64,000 nt of DNA. Origin: Blasia pusilla. Its lineage: Eukaryota; Marchantiophyta; Marchantiopsida; Blasiales. The translations under genes and the position numbers were made by a program. Shown here piece after piece: positions 1 through 12,966 of the stretch (its first letter is position 1; every line of letters starts with the position of its first letter). The DNA lies in the NCBI GenBank assembly GCA_050084515.1, contig CM114272.1, positions 19,778,001 to 19,842,000 on the forward strand, read 5' to 3'. The notes beneath the pieces are model-generated. The model did no database searches. It saw only the letters and a list, made by a program, of their open reading frames with translations, and had not been told where the DNA came from.

Positions 1-1226
1 TCAATTTTCTCTGACATTACCTGCATAATTCATGCAACGTTAGATTGCATTCTCGCAAAGCGTCATCCTGGTCACGCTCGTTCAGATCTTATGATCATAA
101 AGGAGCAGCCGCTGGTCGATTCGAAGAACCTAAAGAAATTGTCACTGATCGAAGGGTCGGCCTAGCTATGGAGGTCCGACTAGTCAGGGCGTCTAGTTCA
201 TGACTAGCACGTTCTAGAGTCGGAGTTTTCCTCAGGATCACAAGATCTGGCAGAAATATGAAGCTTCCTTGTGTTGTGGAGTCTCTATTCGCCAATGGTG
301 GTGTACACCCTATTTGCTAAAATCCTAAGATTTTCAGTATTGGCATGACACCAAAGCCTGGCCGCCTTTTCTCATTAGTTATGGATGAAATTCCAATCAA
401 TCCTGAACATCATCTATCGTCTCTAAACACCCAGGCATCCACAAAAACTAAGCATGTATGTCAACGAACAAACCTTAGACCCTGAAAAGATCTAACGGCT
501 CTCGCCTTTTCCAAGCTATGTATAGTCAAGAGAATAACCAGTCTCTTCCATACTAGATCGGAAGCAGCGCATCCCATATCTCCATTATATCTTCAGAATT
601 TCTCGCTTTATCTTTTACCTGTAGTGTTTCTCACAAGGAGTATACTTATTTTCAATTTATCTAAGTAAATTGAATTATTTCTTTATGATATCATGAACAC
701 GAGAGATGTTGCAAGCACGTCAGATTTGAGTACAATGGACTCGACTTGACAGGTGCCCTCATCACCTGATTCCAATCTTCAAACCTGTATTTCTCTCATT
801 GCCAAAATGAGCTACATCATCCACTTTTCATCTGAAAGTGTTTATCAATATCCATCTCCTCACGGATACCACACAACTACCAACCAAGGGCAGCTCTAGT
901 TCGCACCCTCAACTTGCTGCTGCCCACTACTCAACTAATCACATCTTCGCACTAAATCTACACGCCATGGGATGAGGTTAGATACATCTTTGGGAGAGGT
1001 CGTAAAAGGCGCTCATGGCCACAAGCACTATCACGGCTTGGTTGATTGAAAGGAGAACCTCCCACTTTTGAACAAAGTATAAACCCCTGTTACACTCGAC
1101 GAGTCATTCAGGTTGCCTATGATATCTACAAGCACGCCCCAAACTTATTTTCACTCTTAGCCGATTCGGGAAGGAAAAGAGTGCTTCCATTACTTACATG
1201 AGAAAAATCCCCAAAAGGCTAGATTT
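1..1226. other. Left edge, no gene recognised
   Basis: I see no conserved coding sequence, RNA gene or repeat here. A 66-codon open frame on the minus strand (95-295) has no recognisable motif and is not reported as a gene. Confidence 0.5.
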
Positions 1227-2052
1227 ATGCAGCGGTTGAAGGGATGCGGATTCTTCACGCTTCCTGCAGAGAAGGCACACTTGCATGTCTGTGTACCCCC
1301 ACAAACCAGAGGCAAGCTGTCCCCAATCAATGATTTTATGTCGCTCTTTGGCAGGATCTATGATATCCTTGCCTTTGTGGGTCCATGGCGTATGCTACCA
1401 CCACAAGCTGCTCCAGAAAATCACATTTTGGAATTCCATGTTTTAAAAGTTTGGATCAGATATGTCTCTAGATCCTACTACTGTCAAACAGAAGGTCAAG
1501 AAAATATAATCCTTGTAATGCTTGTGTTTGTGCCTATACTCCTTGAGTGGTTCTTCAAATACAGTAAGAAGTGTCTAGAATTTTAGCCCGCCAATGCATC
1601 TCTTGATGCCATGAACATACGGGTGTCTTGGAATTTTTTTTCGTGGATGCGGTTACAAAGATGTGCGATGATGAGACATCAATATTTGTCTCTTGTTTCC
1701 TCTAACATGGGATTCTTAGTAGTCAATATCAGTATAAAGTTATGGAAAAAGAAGGCACTCTGTAAAATATGGAAGGCATTCTGTAAATTATGGAAGGCAT
1801 TCTACAGAAGACAATTCTCCCTTTAGAAATGTTTAGGAGCTTGTATTGTATCCTATACTGAATGAGCATGTTCCTTGCTCACAAGCAATGGGTTAAATAT
1901 GGTGTAATCCCTTTGGGTCATTGTGAGGTGATGATTTGTGATTCCTCATTGAATATGTTTCAGGTTTTTTCTTTCCCATGGCTACTTCCATATCAGATTC
2001 TATCCGGGTATTGTGTGGTGTTGCATTGGGGGAAAATACCTACTAAAGATAT
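1227..2052. other. Non-coding stretch upstream of the zinc-finger ORF
   Basis: Open frames at 1227-1586, 1611-1826 and 1862-2137 show no known domain. Near 1768-1806 the motif GGAAGGCATTCT occurs twice, 20 bp apart; it is related to the motif dispersed at 22-36 kb. From about 1862 onward the sequence is homologous, in inverted orientation, to 34.0-34.3 kb, so the element carrying the zinc-finger ORF begins at or before 1862. Confidence 0.45.
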
Positions 2053-3220
2053 TTGCATGATGGAACTAAGTGGATGTGCTTGGTTTGTAGTCGCATTTAC
2101 TCAGCAAAGAACAAAACCAAGTGCAATCAGCACTTGACTAAGAAGCACCCAAACTTGGACCCATGCTACTTAGTACCTTTAGAGAATGCAGGCCGGCATC
2201 CACAAGACCTTGTCAAGGGCCGTAAAAGGAGCATTAGTGACTCACACAGAGAAAAAGAATTGATGAAGAAATCAGGGGATGCTAGTGAGATTTTAGAGAA
2301 AATGAGGAGGGAAAAATTATACACATTTAGACAGCATTGGTCTGAGACATGGTTGACCATGGAACGGGATCCTATCATCCCACACTTGTTCAAGAAGCCG
2401 GCCTTGTTGGCTCTTATGGAGTGTGATCTCCCAAAGTGTTTTTGTATCCAGGATTGGGACGAAATATTGGATAGAGATAAATATGCGTTCTGTATTGTGA
2501 AAGTTTGAGAGTGTGGGGAGAGCAATGTCATGATGGATGTCATGGTGTTGGGATGCTTGGGTGCCATTCAGAGAGCTAGTGAGCCTGATTCTACTGACCT
2601 CATTGGAAGGGGAAAAACTTACTTCATACATTTGGAGTTGGTGAAGAAACTTTGGGGAGTTATAGAGCATAAAGAGGGAGTATCATTGGGTTTGCTTCCA
2701 CCTGATTTCAATGAAGAGAGATCAAAGCAAGTGAAGGAAACACTTGCTCGGATTGCTCGGAAAAAACAAAACTTGATCGGTTGGCTTGAGAGGGATCAAG
2801 CCAAGTATGCAGATTTCATGGCTAGGCAGCAGTTCAATGAATGGTTGGAGAAGAGGAATGTGGAGAAGATGAAAGAAGTTTGTGAAAAACAAGCTTCTGC
2901 ATATGTCCCAAGGGAGAAGAGGGGTGTAGAGTTGGAATGGTCAAGGAAGACTATTCAAGAATCTGCAGTGGGGGGTAGCTCTAGGAAGTCATCTCCCACT
3001 TTATAAGGAGATGAAAATGATGATATTAGTGATTTTCAAGTTTTGCGCCCAAGGAGAAGATCGAAGATGGCTTCTAGGTCTACTGCCGAGCAGACTACAA
3101 CAAAGAGTGGGGATGAGAATGTCGCTTCAGCATCTCTGCAAGAGCCTAGGAAAAAAGGCATGCGTACTCGATCCATGGGAGGTGCCTCTTCTTCCAAGGA
3201 AGCACTTCCACATGTTGTTC

Positions 3221-3532
3221 ACCAAGATGTTGGTGAGTCTCTTGCCTCGCTTGAGAGAGCTTGGTTTCAGTTGGAGCGGATGAGGGTGGTTTTGGAGTAG
3301 CTTCATGTGTTGCAGGAACAGAGGAAGGCATTCTTGCAAACCAGAGTCATGAACTTGGCATTGGCTCTCCATCTGTTAAGACTATTCCATGTGGGAAAAC
3401 CTTTCAATGTAGCTCACTTGTGGGTGACCAAGATGTTGGTGGGTCTCTTGCATCGTCAAGAGAGAAGTTGGTTTCGGCAGGAGTGGATGAGGCTAGTTTT
3501 GGAGTAGCTTCATGTGTTGCAGGAATAGAGGA
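3221..3532 (+). repeat. Internal direct duplication, offset 206 bp
   Basis: About 110 bp starting at ACCAAGATGTTGGTG (3221) is repeated from 3427. Both copies end in the same GTAGCTTCATGTGTTGCAGGAA stretch followed by GGAAGGCA. The first copy is one base shorter near 3250, which shifts the reading frame relative to the second. The second copy reads openly as ...DEASFGVASCVAGIEEG. Confidence 0.75.
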
Positions 3533-4011
3533 AGGCAATCCTACGGTGGTGGTTGGTGGTGATCTGATCGGGTCATCACGGAGTGAGAGTCTTCCATTTG
3601 ATTTCACCTCTGAGAGGCTATTGGAACAGGGGTCAAGCCTTCATGGGGAGGATGAGCATGCGGAGATTGTTGATGAGTTGGGAGATAGTGTAGTTGACCC
3701 TGTGGATATTGTGGAGACATTGCTGAGCCGTGTGGATAGCATAAACCATAGTATAATGCATAGCCCTGCAGAAGATACATTTGTTACCCCGGTTGGTGGT
3801 GCTTTGGATGGTCATAAGACATCCAAAGAGGGTCACACTCATGATGATGGTTCTTCTCCTGCTGAATGTTCAGCTCTTGTAGGACCTTCTTCCCATGATC
3901 TTTGTGCTATAAGGAAGAATTTGTTGAAGGTTTCATCTTCATATGTACCCAAAAAGAGGAAGGGAAAGAAGAGTGTGGTAGTGCAGATTGAAGATGAGTC
4001 ACGTGAACATT

Positions 4012-4025
4012 GGGGGGGGGGGGGG
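4012..4025 (+). repeat. G14 homopolymer inside the open frame
   Basis: A run of 14 G lies inside the acidic tail ORF and encodes several consecutive glycines. Such a run is prone to slippage and to sequencing error, so the frame across it should be treated with caution. Confidence 0.9.
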
Positions 4026-4418
4026 TTTCATTCAGATGAAGATATGGATCAGATTTCAGAGAGCCAAATTCTCAGAGATCTCAATGAGGTAAATGATGAG
4101 TGGGCTATTCTAACCAAGAGCCAAATTGCTGATGCTGCTGATTGTGGGGAGGTACAAACAGATTTGCCAAATACCTCCCAACTTAATGTTACTCAGATCA
4201 TGGTAGAAACAGACACAGATCTTCTTGTAGATGGTAGCCACTTGAGGCCCAAGAGAGTTCTACGCCGTACGGGGTTATCCCCCACAGTGGAGGAGTGTAG
4301 AGAACTAGGGAAGTCCAAGGGTGAGATTATTCAAGATATTTTGATTACACCACCAACTCGACAGGCAAAAAGAAGAATGTGTATGGCAAATCAAAACTTG
4401 GGCGGAAGCGGCCTTTGA

Positions 4419-6056
4419 AATAGGTAACCTTTCAAATTTTAGTATTGAGAGCATTGCTTTTTTGTAGTTGTTCTCTTATGGCATGTAGGTAAGATCACGT
4501 CCACAAAGGATAAGTGCTCATGATGTGGTTTGTTCATTTGTTCATTTCAGGTGCAAGTTGATTCTGGATTCAAATGGCAGAATTCTCGGCTTTTTCCATG
4601 GCTACAAACTTTATAGTGTATTTGTGGCATACGTTTGAAGTAATAGATAGAGGAAAAGAGTGTTTAATGCTCTTTCTCATTACAAACCTATTTTAGTAAA
4701 TGTCATTTTCGAAGGACAAATGCCACATTCTTTGATTCGGATTGTAGGAAGATTAGGATAGGAAAGGAATGGAACTATAGTCGATATCTCCAACGCCTTC
4801 TTGGGAGGATAGGTGGCATTGTATTTGTCTACTATTGCTGATTTTTGTATCGTGTTTCTTTACCTTTTGTATTTTCACCCTTTCTTTGTGACAGTAGGAG
4901 AGTAAACAAGAGTGTTACCTTATGAACATCATAGTATCAAGAATGATGGTCATTTACCTCCTTACTTGTTACAAATATGGTTTTTTTTTTCTGGATGAAA
5001 GAAATCTGAGATTGGAATCCTATTGATTATTAGAAGCATTACTTATGAGAGCGCGTGCATTGTCTATTGAAGGCATTCTGCCATTCCCATTCATTGGGCG
5101 TGCATCTAACTTTTCATGTTTACATGTTGTATAGTTGGTTACTTATCAAACAGGGTGAATTGGAAGGTGTCTTGGTTTGATTTTTTCTATTTCTCTTGCT
5201 CCTTTTGGACATGCATTCTTCTCTTCTTCATTTGTAAGACAGTTAATTATTTAGATTCATTGAATGGTTGATCTTGTTGTGGTCTAGCTTGCTTGCTGAT
5301 TGATCTCCAAGGCAAGTTTACAAGTGGATGCATTTGACTCAGCATGATGATGTACTTGTCATGTTTTGGTGAATACATAGTTAAAGCTTTAGACTACATG
5401 GTCCTTTTTAGGAAGAACAAGTTCTTAGATTGGAAACACTCGGATTTTTTCACACAGAACTCAGATTGTTAGACACAGAACTTTCACACCCCTTTGCTGT
5501 GAAGAAAATATCTGTTTGTGAGTGACTTTAGTTTATGAGAGTGTGCGGACTGTCTTCACAAGCATTTCCGTGTATCCTATTTTACGGGCACATCCATTGT
5601 TTTGAGTGCTTTTGTGTTGTATGGTTTTTATATATGGTATCATGGTGAATTGGGAGATGTGTCTTGATTCAGATTTCTCTATTTCCCCAAAACCTGTCGG
5701 ACATGCTTTCTTCTCTACTTCTTTTGTAAGCCGAATAATTTTTTGGATTCATTTAATGGTTGATCTTGATGAGTGCTACCTGGCTTGCTGATAAAGAACT
5801 TATAAGATTGGAAATAGCCATTATGTTGGTGATAGAACGTTTACACTCCTTTTGTGTGAAAGTTCACAAGAGTTTCCATCATGTTCTTCCCTAATGATAG
5901 CATGGTGCTTCGAAGAAGGCATTCCGGCTATACTGTATCACTTTCAGTTTCTTAAGTCTACCTGTAGGGACTCGAGTTTTACTTCTCAAAAATTTCTTCA
6001 CCATCTTTCTACTGTACTTCTCACTAACTATAACTCTAGAGATGATGAATGTGTGC
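4419..6056. other. Non-coding stretch between the zinc-finger ORF and the outer MULE
   Basis: T-rich sequence without a recognisable protein. Two partly similar passages occur at about 5140-5290 and 5600-5790. Both contain GTGAATTGG(A/G)AG(G/A)TGT..TTGATT, then GGACATGC.TTCTTCTCT, then a TTCATT.AATGGTTGATCTTG block, so this is an old ~450-bp spaced duplication. The GGAAGGCATTC motif appears at about 5070 and 5915. Confidence 0.5.
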
Positions 6057-7560
6057 AGGGAAGTATGGACCTCAATAATCCTATCGACTTGACATCGACT
6101 CTTCCCCCATCACATGAAGCCATGGACAGAAGGATTCAACAAAGTGCTTTGACAAAAAGGATTTTGGCCATGAAGAGGACAGAGGTTCAAACAAGCATGC
6201 CGATGGGGAACATATCAGCAAAAGACCTCCAGTGGAATGTCTATAATGCAGCATATATCCCTTGGTATAGGCTCGAGGATTTCATTATAGGTGAGGGTAT
6301 CGGAGACAATATGAATCCCACTACCTTTTGGAAAGGTACATCGAAATGCATAGGAGAAAGGTTACGAGAAGAAGAAGGAGAGGAAGCATCTTACACTATT
6401 TATTTTTGTGCTTACGGGCCTCAAGACAATCGACGCTTGCATCAACCAGTTGTGAACAGGCAAGTAGGCAGAAGTTTCATTATTTTTTTAATATAATTAC
6501 ATAGTCCTTATTTTAATCGTTTATTATATTTTGGTTGAATAAGTGTCACACGTTCAATTTAGAGCATATGAGTGTAGTCCCATGTAGTTGAGTGGTCAAT
6601 TTATTCCTGATAGAATGCATTCCTGCGTATATTGAACAGGTCAAACCTTCCCAAGACAGGCTCGGGAAGTCGTCCTCGTGCACAAAAAATAATCCGAGGA
6701 GAGAGTTGGAAGCGAGGATGCCAATGTCATTCTTCAGTATCCGAACTAAAGTCTCCAATGCATGCGGCCAGAATAGTTTACAAACACAGATTTCACATAG
6801 ACAAGGATGGAAAACCATGCCATGGATCTAATGATCCAACAAGTTTGGGAACTCCAACAATGTATTCTCCTAGGATCTAAAATGAGCTTAGATGCTACAT
6901 AAAAGAGAGACTTCGTCTTGGGGTAAAGCCCCACCAGATTATGTCGCAGCATGGCCTCATGCTAAAACATCGATTTGAAACATCTCCTGACTTTCAAAAA
7001 AGCATGATAAGGGATGATTTCATGCAAATGCAAAAAAGGAGTTGAATATGGAGACGTTCCAGTTTTGCATAGATGAGAATCAATCATTATGTGCATTTGT
7101 AAATCTCTATCCAGAGAAGGTCTTTATTTATGAGCCTTATTTAGATGATGCCAGACCTTTCATACTGGGATTCCAAAGCACTTGGCAGTTGCAAGCGATG
7201 GTGAAATATGGACACAACAGTGTTTTGAGCATAGATAGTACGTTTGGTACCAATCAAAGCAAGGTACTAAGGTAAGTAGTCTTTGAAGTATACAATGATG
7301 AAAATGTGCTTTCATCATTGAAATGGAAGATGTATTTGAGATGCCATTGGTACTTGTAAGAAACCTCATCTGTTGTATACTCTTGTGCAGTTTCCTTTGT
7401 ACACTATTTTGGTGTTCGACGAGCACCATACTGGAATACCTGTACCTCCTCCATAGCTTCACGGTCCGGAATTGGTTCCTCTCTTGGTTCACGTTGCTTG
7501 ATTTGGCGCTTCTTGGGTTGTTCTCCCTTGATCGCCATTTTCAGGGGCTGGTATTTTGGC
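6057..7560 (+). pseudogene. Outer MULE transposase, 5' portion (split by insertion)
   Basis: N-terminal half of a Mutator-like transposase, an enzyme that cuts and inserts its own DNA. A likely 3' splice site (gtgtgcag) precedes ATG 6066. Conserved pieces follow: a Cys-rich segment (KIIRGESWKRGCQCH, about 6690-6730), HIDKDGKPCHG (about 6795), and FQSTWQLQAMVKYGHNSVL then SIDSTFGTNQSK (7173-7263), which holds the first catalytic Asp. An intron (GT at 7264, AG at 7389-7390) joins this in frame to FPLYTILVFDEHHTGIP (7391-7441). A second probable intron runs 7442-7544, and the exon ends at ATTTTGGC, where the insertion begins. A stop near 6878 and a frameshift near 7033 show decay. The remainder of the same protein starts at 19946. 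Confidence 0.8.
7552..7560 (+). repeat. Left 9-bp target-site duplication
   Basis: TATTTTGGC, matched by GATTTTGGC at 19946-19954 (8 of 9 bases). Nine bases is the usual target duplication length of MULE elements. The outer MULE protein reads I-L-A here and continues I-L-A-S-S-S-K-E-V on the far side. Confidence 0.7.
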
Positions 7561-7600
7561 AGGAGAGAGTAAGAGAGGAGAGTCTCTCTTCAAAAAAAAG

Positions 7601-9032
7601 GGCCAAATCCGCCTCCTCTCTTCAAAACTTTATGACATATTTGAAATTTTTGTTTGCTTTCAAATCCATGAAATCTTTAGAAGAGAGTAGGTAGTGGTCC
7701 ACATTTGGCCCTAAAAAAACCTACTTTTTCCTTGGGGCGAAAAAAAAGTAGACATCATAAGACCACTACAAACATTTTTCCATCACTCTCCATGTGAGCC
7801 TAAGTTTCTTAACATCTCCTCATCTCGGTCAACAAAAAGCAGTGCCCTTGGTATTTTTGTTGGAGGACCACCCGGATGCCAACCCTAAGCATCTACTCCA
7901 AGGCATCTCTTGCCTGAAATTTCTACCTCATCTACTTACAGAACTGCCTAACTAAAGCCTCTTGAGCAACATTGATGGCATAGGCTCGACTGTCTCTTGG
8001 ACATGCTTGAAGGTGAGATCTACCACTATATTCTTCCCATGCTTGCTTCTTCTCAATCTGGTTCGAGCCCCGCCCTCGTTCACACCTCCACTTAGCTCCA
8101 CTCGCACAAATCTTCAGAAATCACTCCTTGGATCCTCTCAACTCCATAGATCTCTCCTTGGATTCTCAAGCTTTATGGCCTTCAAATGAGGTCCTCTAGG
8201 CTTCCATGAGGAATCTTCTAGCCCACAAGAGTCCAAGCATTTGAGCTCAGCCTCCATTGACCTCTTCTTAGCCCCTTATTCTTCATTTCTTGGCCCTAAC
8301 AATAAGATCCACCCCTTGGTTCAAACCCTCATCTACAACAAACAATCAAGCACTCTATCTCCTTCATTGGATACCTGGAGACTCCCTAGTGCCTACACCA
8401 TCTCCCTTGTCTCCTCTAGGCTTGAGGTCAATGGAGTGACTTGGCTGCATTATCACCTTGTACAATCTTCTTGACTTGTTCTTGGGACAGTTTTTCTTTG
8501 GGCCTTTCTCTTGCACCACCTCCACAAGTCCAAAAACATATTCAGAAAACTTTTACAAACACCATTATGGGTTCAAAAATCTCGTCCTTTATTACCTCCG
8601 AAGGAACCTCGAAATGTACATTGAACCTAGTCTATGATTTCTTCAACCTCGTCATCTACAAATTTACTCCTAACTCTCCTCGGTGTGTACCAAAGGAATG
8701 TCCTGGGATTCAAGTGGCTCCTCGGCCGGTTGTAGACGGGGATCGAAAATGTTGGCGGTCGAGAGCCTTGGCCCCCCTAGGTACACCATAACGGTCCCAT
8801 GTAACATGTCTCGAGTCCCACCGCCTTCCTCGGCAGTATACCTTGTACGCTCTGCAATGTGACACCCATCCAGTATCAATATCTGCTCCGTCCCCGATAA
8901 TACCACTATGGAAATCGCACAGGTAGAAGGAATCCAACACGCCGAGAGAAGAAAAGAAGCCTCGCCGCCTTTACGAGTTGAGGGAAGGTGCCAAGGAAGA
9001 AGCCCCCATCGCTCGATCCAAGGGTCGATCGG
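7601..9032. other. Left part of the insertion, no gene recognised
   Basis: C/T-rich sequence with short reiterations (TCACTCCTTGGATCCTC and TCTCTCCTTGGATTCTC at about 8120-8175). The open frames have no conserved domain. No palindrome copy was found before 9033. Confidence 0.45.
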
Positions 9033-10281
9033 GCAACCTGTCGAAAATCAGACGGGTTGCCTGGAGGTGGTAAAAGGGTCCAGTGGTCAAAAAGCGAAAA
9101 GTTGCAAGGAGGAGAAATCCGACGGGTTGCAGTGGTCATAAAGTGAAAATTGCAAGCAAGAGAAATCTGACGGGTTGCAAAGTAGAACATTTACAAGCAC
9201 CACAAACATTTCGATCGAAAAAAATCTTACGCTTTATATCATCCGAAAAAGCTCAGGAATCAGTACATTTGATCTATTCTATGAAATCTTTTGCCAAATT
9301 ATCAAAAACTCCCTACTCCAAACGCCGTCAAGTTGGTCGTTGAGTTCTTTGAACTCACTCGTCATCGTCCGAGAGCTCTTGCAAAATCACTTTCGGCCTT
9401 GCCCTCCCGATTTTGGGAATCGTTGGAAGTGACGATGGAGTCACTACCAAGGGTGGCTCTGGAACCGGAGCTCGGCCGGTGGAGAGTTTACGCCCCAACG
9501 AGCCTTTAAAGATTCGCCTTTGCCTCCTTGCAAAGGTCAAGCGATTCTGCCTTCCTCGAGGCGAGATAATGTTCTGCCACTCGCCAAGCGCCTCGATACT
9601 CGCCCCGAAAGGCCCACTAAGTCGAACACCAAGTCACCCGGCCTTGAGCAGAGCTCGATGAGCGTTTGCATCGGTGGCGACTTTTCCCTTCCTCCCGAAG
9701 CGGGTATCTTGTCTTGCATGTAAATTCCGGGGAATTGTACAAACTATCTAAGCTGTACCCATCGAGCATGGATCCACGGGATCCTGGATCTTGAACACTG
9801 GAAATGGTGCTCGGGCGAACGAAACAAGACACGTAGGAGTAGTCCATCCAGAATCAAAGACGAAACAATGTCGAAACTAAAGAAGTCGCCTTGAGAAGAT
9901 TTTCAATAATCGACTTTGGATCAACCTGTCGAGTCCGGCGGGTTGTTTTGTCCCGGACCCACTCGTCGGAACCCGACGGGTTGCGCGATTGCTTTTGGGT
10001 TTCCAAGTTGATTTTGGTTTCGGATGCAACTTGTCGGGCGACGGGTTCTTTGGCCCAGACCAGCCCATGCTCGCTGGAGCAACCCGTCGATAGCAACCCG
10101 TCGCTATTAGATGGGTTGCATCCAAAACAAAATCAGCGCAACCCGTCGGGTTCCGACGGGTTGCTACACCATGGTTTTCCCTCGTATGTGGGAAAGATGC
10201 AACCCGTCGAAACCGACGGGTTGCTCTCAACCGAGCATGGGCTGCTTTAAGCCCAACAACCGTCGCCTTCCGACGGGTTGC
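9033..10281. repeat. 27-bp palindrome cluster 1 (left subterminal)
   Basis: Copies of the palindrome, or clear two-arm variants, at 9033-9061, 9922-9946, 9961-9985, 10027-10050, 10079-10119 (compound), 10138-10164, 10199-10224 and 10257-10281. Half-sites (GACGGGTTGC) lie near 9121 and 9169. Copies at 10138 and 10199 are nearly perfect. Between clusters the sequence is not obviously repeated. Open frames here translate the palindrome into recurring peptides such as ATRRVPTGC; these are not real proteins. Confidence 0.85.
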
Positions 10282-12390
10282 TCACGGAAAAGAAAAACCA
10301 GGCATCGACTCTCATTCTACACATCATTATAAGATAATTGAAATTATTGTACAGAATATAGCCTTACGAATCGACTCGTTGCGGATCGGGTGGATACTCG
10401 TTTTTATGATCCATGATTGTGCCGTCCTCCACTTTAGCGACCTCTTGACGACCGGAGGTTGAAGAGCTCGCCCTCGCTCCCTCCGATCAACACCAAGAAG
10501 CAGCCCCTATCACTCGATAGGCGTCGCAAAGGAGAACAAAAGTGCAATCTGGTCATAAGTGAGCGGCGATTCCACTCGGTACCTCGTCCGCCGGATTTTT
10601 TGCCCCAAAGTCGCAACCCAGAGGGCAGATCGGCGATCAAGAGATCCACCGCAACCTCTTCCACCACTCCATTCACCGTCAGGCAAGCGTGCCCGTTTCG
10701 TTGGAGCTTCCTTCCCAGCGTTGTCAATTTTTCGATGGCGGTTGTCGACGCTTGAGAATCGAAGGCGTTCGGCTCATCCAAGAAAGAGGTGAGTGAAGGA
10801 GGACGCTTGTCCGGTCGTTGTTTGTCTGTGTCTTCCCAAGGATGATGGGTGTATTCTCCTTGAGACAACCGGGCACCTCTCGCTCCGCTTCTCTCTAGTC
10901 AGGGACGGCTTGTTGGGGTTTCGATGACCTCGGATTTCGTGGCGTTTTCTTCGCCGAGGACCTGGTCCGACCCTCTTTTCCCTTCGTCGGGACGATTCCG
11001 CCTCGGCCTCTCATCTTCACGCTCTCTTTGGGAAGTCTCGGCCTCTGAATTTTTCCCCCCTTGCCTTGCCTTTGAGACCCGTTGTGGATTTGTCTTTGGC
11101 TGTCCGGACCTTGAAGCCAACTCACTGTCTCGTGGGCCTGCTCTTGCATCTCCTCCGAAGAAGTCTTCAGTGGGATTTAAATTGGGGATGTCATCTTGTC
11201 CGAGGCCCTTTGCATCATGAAGCACTCTTAAGTCCTTATCGGTGATGTCTTCATGGTCGTTGAAGTCGAGCCAAATGGGGCAATTCTCCACCTCCCAATC
11301 CGACATGTGCTGACCCATCTCCACGTCGTACATGAAGAATGTCTCTGCATCCGGCGGCGAAGCCCACAATTTCAAGGCAACCAGAAATTTTCCCCACGTA
11401 CCTGCGTTCTTACACTAGACGAGGTACCTGAATACCATCCGTTGGGCAGCTTTTAGTCGAACATTATCGGCCGTCTGCTCCTGTAGATCTCGCTTCTTCT
11501 TCGCTTGATCCCGTTTGTTACCCTCTACTTCTTCGTCAAGCTCTGCCTGAGGGAGGACGCAAACCTTGAACATGGTCTTGAATCCATGGTTCTTGGTTGG
11601 CTTGTCCCGGATGTCGTCGAGCCAAACCTCGTAATCTCCAGAACTTTCAAGGTTTGCTTCCGACGGAATGGGCTCTAATCTTCTGAGCTCCGCTGCGGAC
11701 CATCCAAAGACGGACTTCCCGATTACCCGCAACGCGTCCCATGCCGTAAGCGACCATTCGGCGTAGCCAATGCGAGATCACTGGATCGGACACACCTGGA
11801 GGATGGTGTGCCGCCCTCTTGGGCCTCGAGCCCTCGAGACGATTTTCATCGTCGTATCCTTTCGAACTTCGCTAATCCCGGATAACGCAAAACGATGCAC
11901 GCGATCCAGCGACAATTTCTCCCCAATCCGACCATGCGGATCTTCATCCCTCTTCCGCTGACGCTTGATAATCGCCTTGAGCTCCTTGTAGAACTCCGGA
12001 CCAAGTTCGGGGTTGAGAATGCTGATGTATCGCTGCATCTTGCTCGCCGTGTATTTCGTTGCAGCAGATACAGCAGCTTGGATGAATTTGGGGCGCTCAG
12101 ACGCAGATACCTTCTCCCTCCGCTCCAGCTCCAGTGCAGCGCTTTTCTTCGCGGCCTATATCTTCGACCAGCAAAGGATGGTAACGGCTGCATCTTGAGA
12201 AATAAACTTGTTTGCCCAAGTTTTCTTCTTAATTTGAGCACCCTTTGCAAGCATCTGATTGACGAGGGCATCGCCCAAGAACCCCCTGTACTCTCCCGAG
12301 TGCGTCGTAAGCACCTTCCTCACCCGATCGCAGTCCTGGATCCAATGGTGGGTGACATTCCCCTCCGATACAATCCTGCACATCCAAACT

Positions 12391-12966
12391 CAACCCGTCA
12401 GGAAATTACATGGGTTCCTGCAACCCGTCGGACTCCGACGGGTCGTCACAGCTCAAGGTCGGATTCTAGCAACAAGCTAAATGATGCAACCCGTCGGAGT
12501 CCGACGGGTTGCATTCAGATTTGCTAATGCCAGGTAAGCAACTCGTCGGACTCCGACGGGTTGCTGGACTGCATGCTTTTTCGGATGTTTTTTTAAGATT
12601 GCAACTCGTCGGACTCCGACGAGTTGCAATCTTGAACATAGATTTAACTAGTTGTTGGCCCAAAGCAAACCGTCGGAGTCCGACGGGTTGCTCGATAGGC
12701 CGCCTTGTGAGGTTGTGTTTTTAAGAATGCAACTCGTCGGACTCCGATAAGTTGCTCGAGTGACTGCAGGTTTAGAAGGCCTGTCGAGCAACCCGTCGGA
12801 CTCCGACGGTTTGCTTTGGGCCAAAAACTAGTTAAATCTATGTTCCATCAAACAAGTCGTCAGAGTCCGACGAGTGTCAATCTTAAAAAAACATTCAGAA
12901 AACCGTGCAGTCTATCAACCTAACCCATTCATCAATCGAGCAACTCGTCGGAGTCCGACGAGTTGC
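12391..12966. repeat. 27-bp palindrome cluster 2, inside the second intron of gene A
   Basis: Copies at 12420, 12486-12512, 12538-12564, 12601-12627, 12665-12691, 12729-12755, 12788-12814, 12851-12878 and 12940-12966, plus a degenerate one at 12391. All lie inside the 612-nt intron (12376-12987, minus strand). Copy 12486-12512 is perfect: two 13-base arms around one unpaired centre base. Copies 12601 and 12940 carry a matched change in both arms (ACTCGT and ACGAGT), so pairing is kept. Confidence 0.9.
12565..12913. repeat. Foldback: ~140-bp inverted repeat built from palindromes
   Basis: The left arm 12565-12704 matches the reverse complement of 12775-12913 almost base for base, for example AACATAGATTTAACTAGTT at 12635 against its complement near 12845. 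Each arm holds two 27-bp palindromes and the ~70-bp loop holds one more. The result is a hairpin with smaller hairpins inside, placed in an intron. It resembles a foldback or MITE-type element. Confidence 0.85.

Larger units (their letters stand above)
2053..4418 (+). pseudogene. Decayed zinc-finger ORF of an unclassified repeat family
   Basis: Function is not recognised. The N-terminus (2053-2150) has a compact zinc-finger-like pattern, C-x2-C then C-x2-H-x4-H (WMCLVC, then KCNQHLTKKH), resembling the BED/C2H2 fingers of transposon proteins. A charged segment follows (2550-3000, many K/E/R), then a long acidic tail to 4418 with basic patches (PKKRKGKK; RQAKRRM). One frame is open from 2053 to 3300 except for stops at 2506 and 3004. 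The tail lies in another frame (3261-4418), so a frameshift falls near 3250. Two copies of an internal repeat differ by one base there, which marks the shift. The stops could lie in unrecognised introns, but no clear splice pair is seen. The finger region recurs inverted at 34.0-34.3 kb, so this is a repeat family and not a single-copy host gene. Confidence 0.55.

Noticed and set aside
7441-7454. Insertion boundary at the shared ACCTC (7443 and 19941)
   Set aside because: The longer ATTTTGGC match at 7552/19946 fits the protein continuity and MULE-type 9-bp duplication better, and 7442-7544 has intron-like ends.
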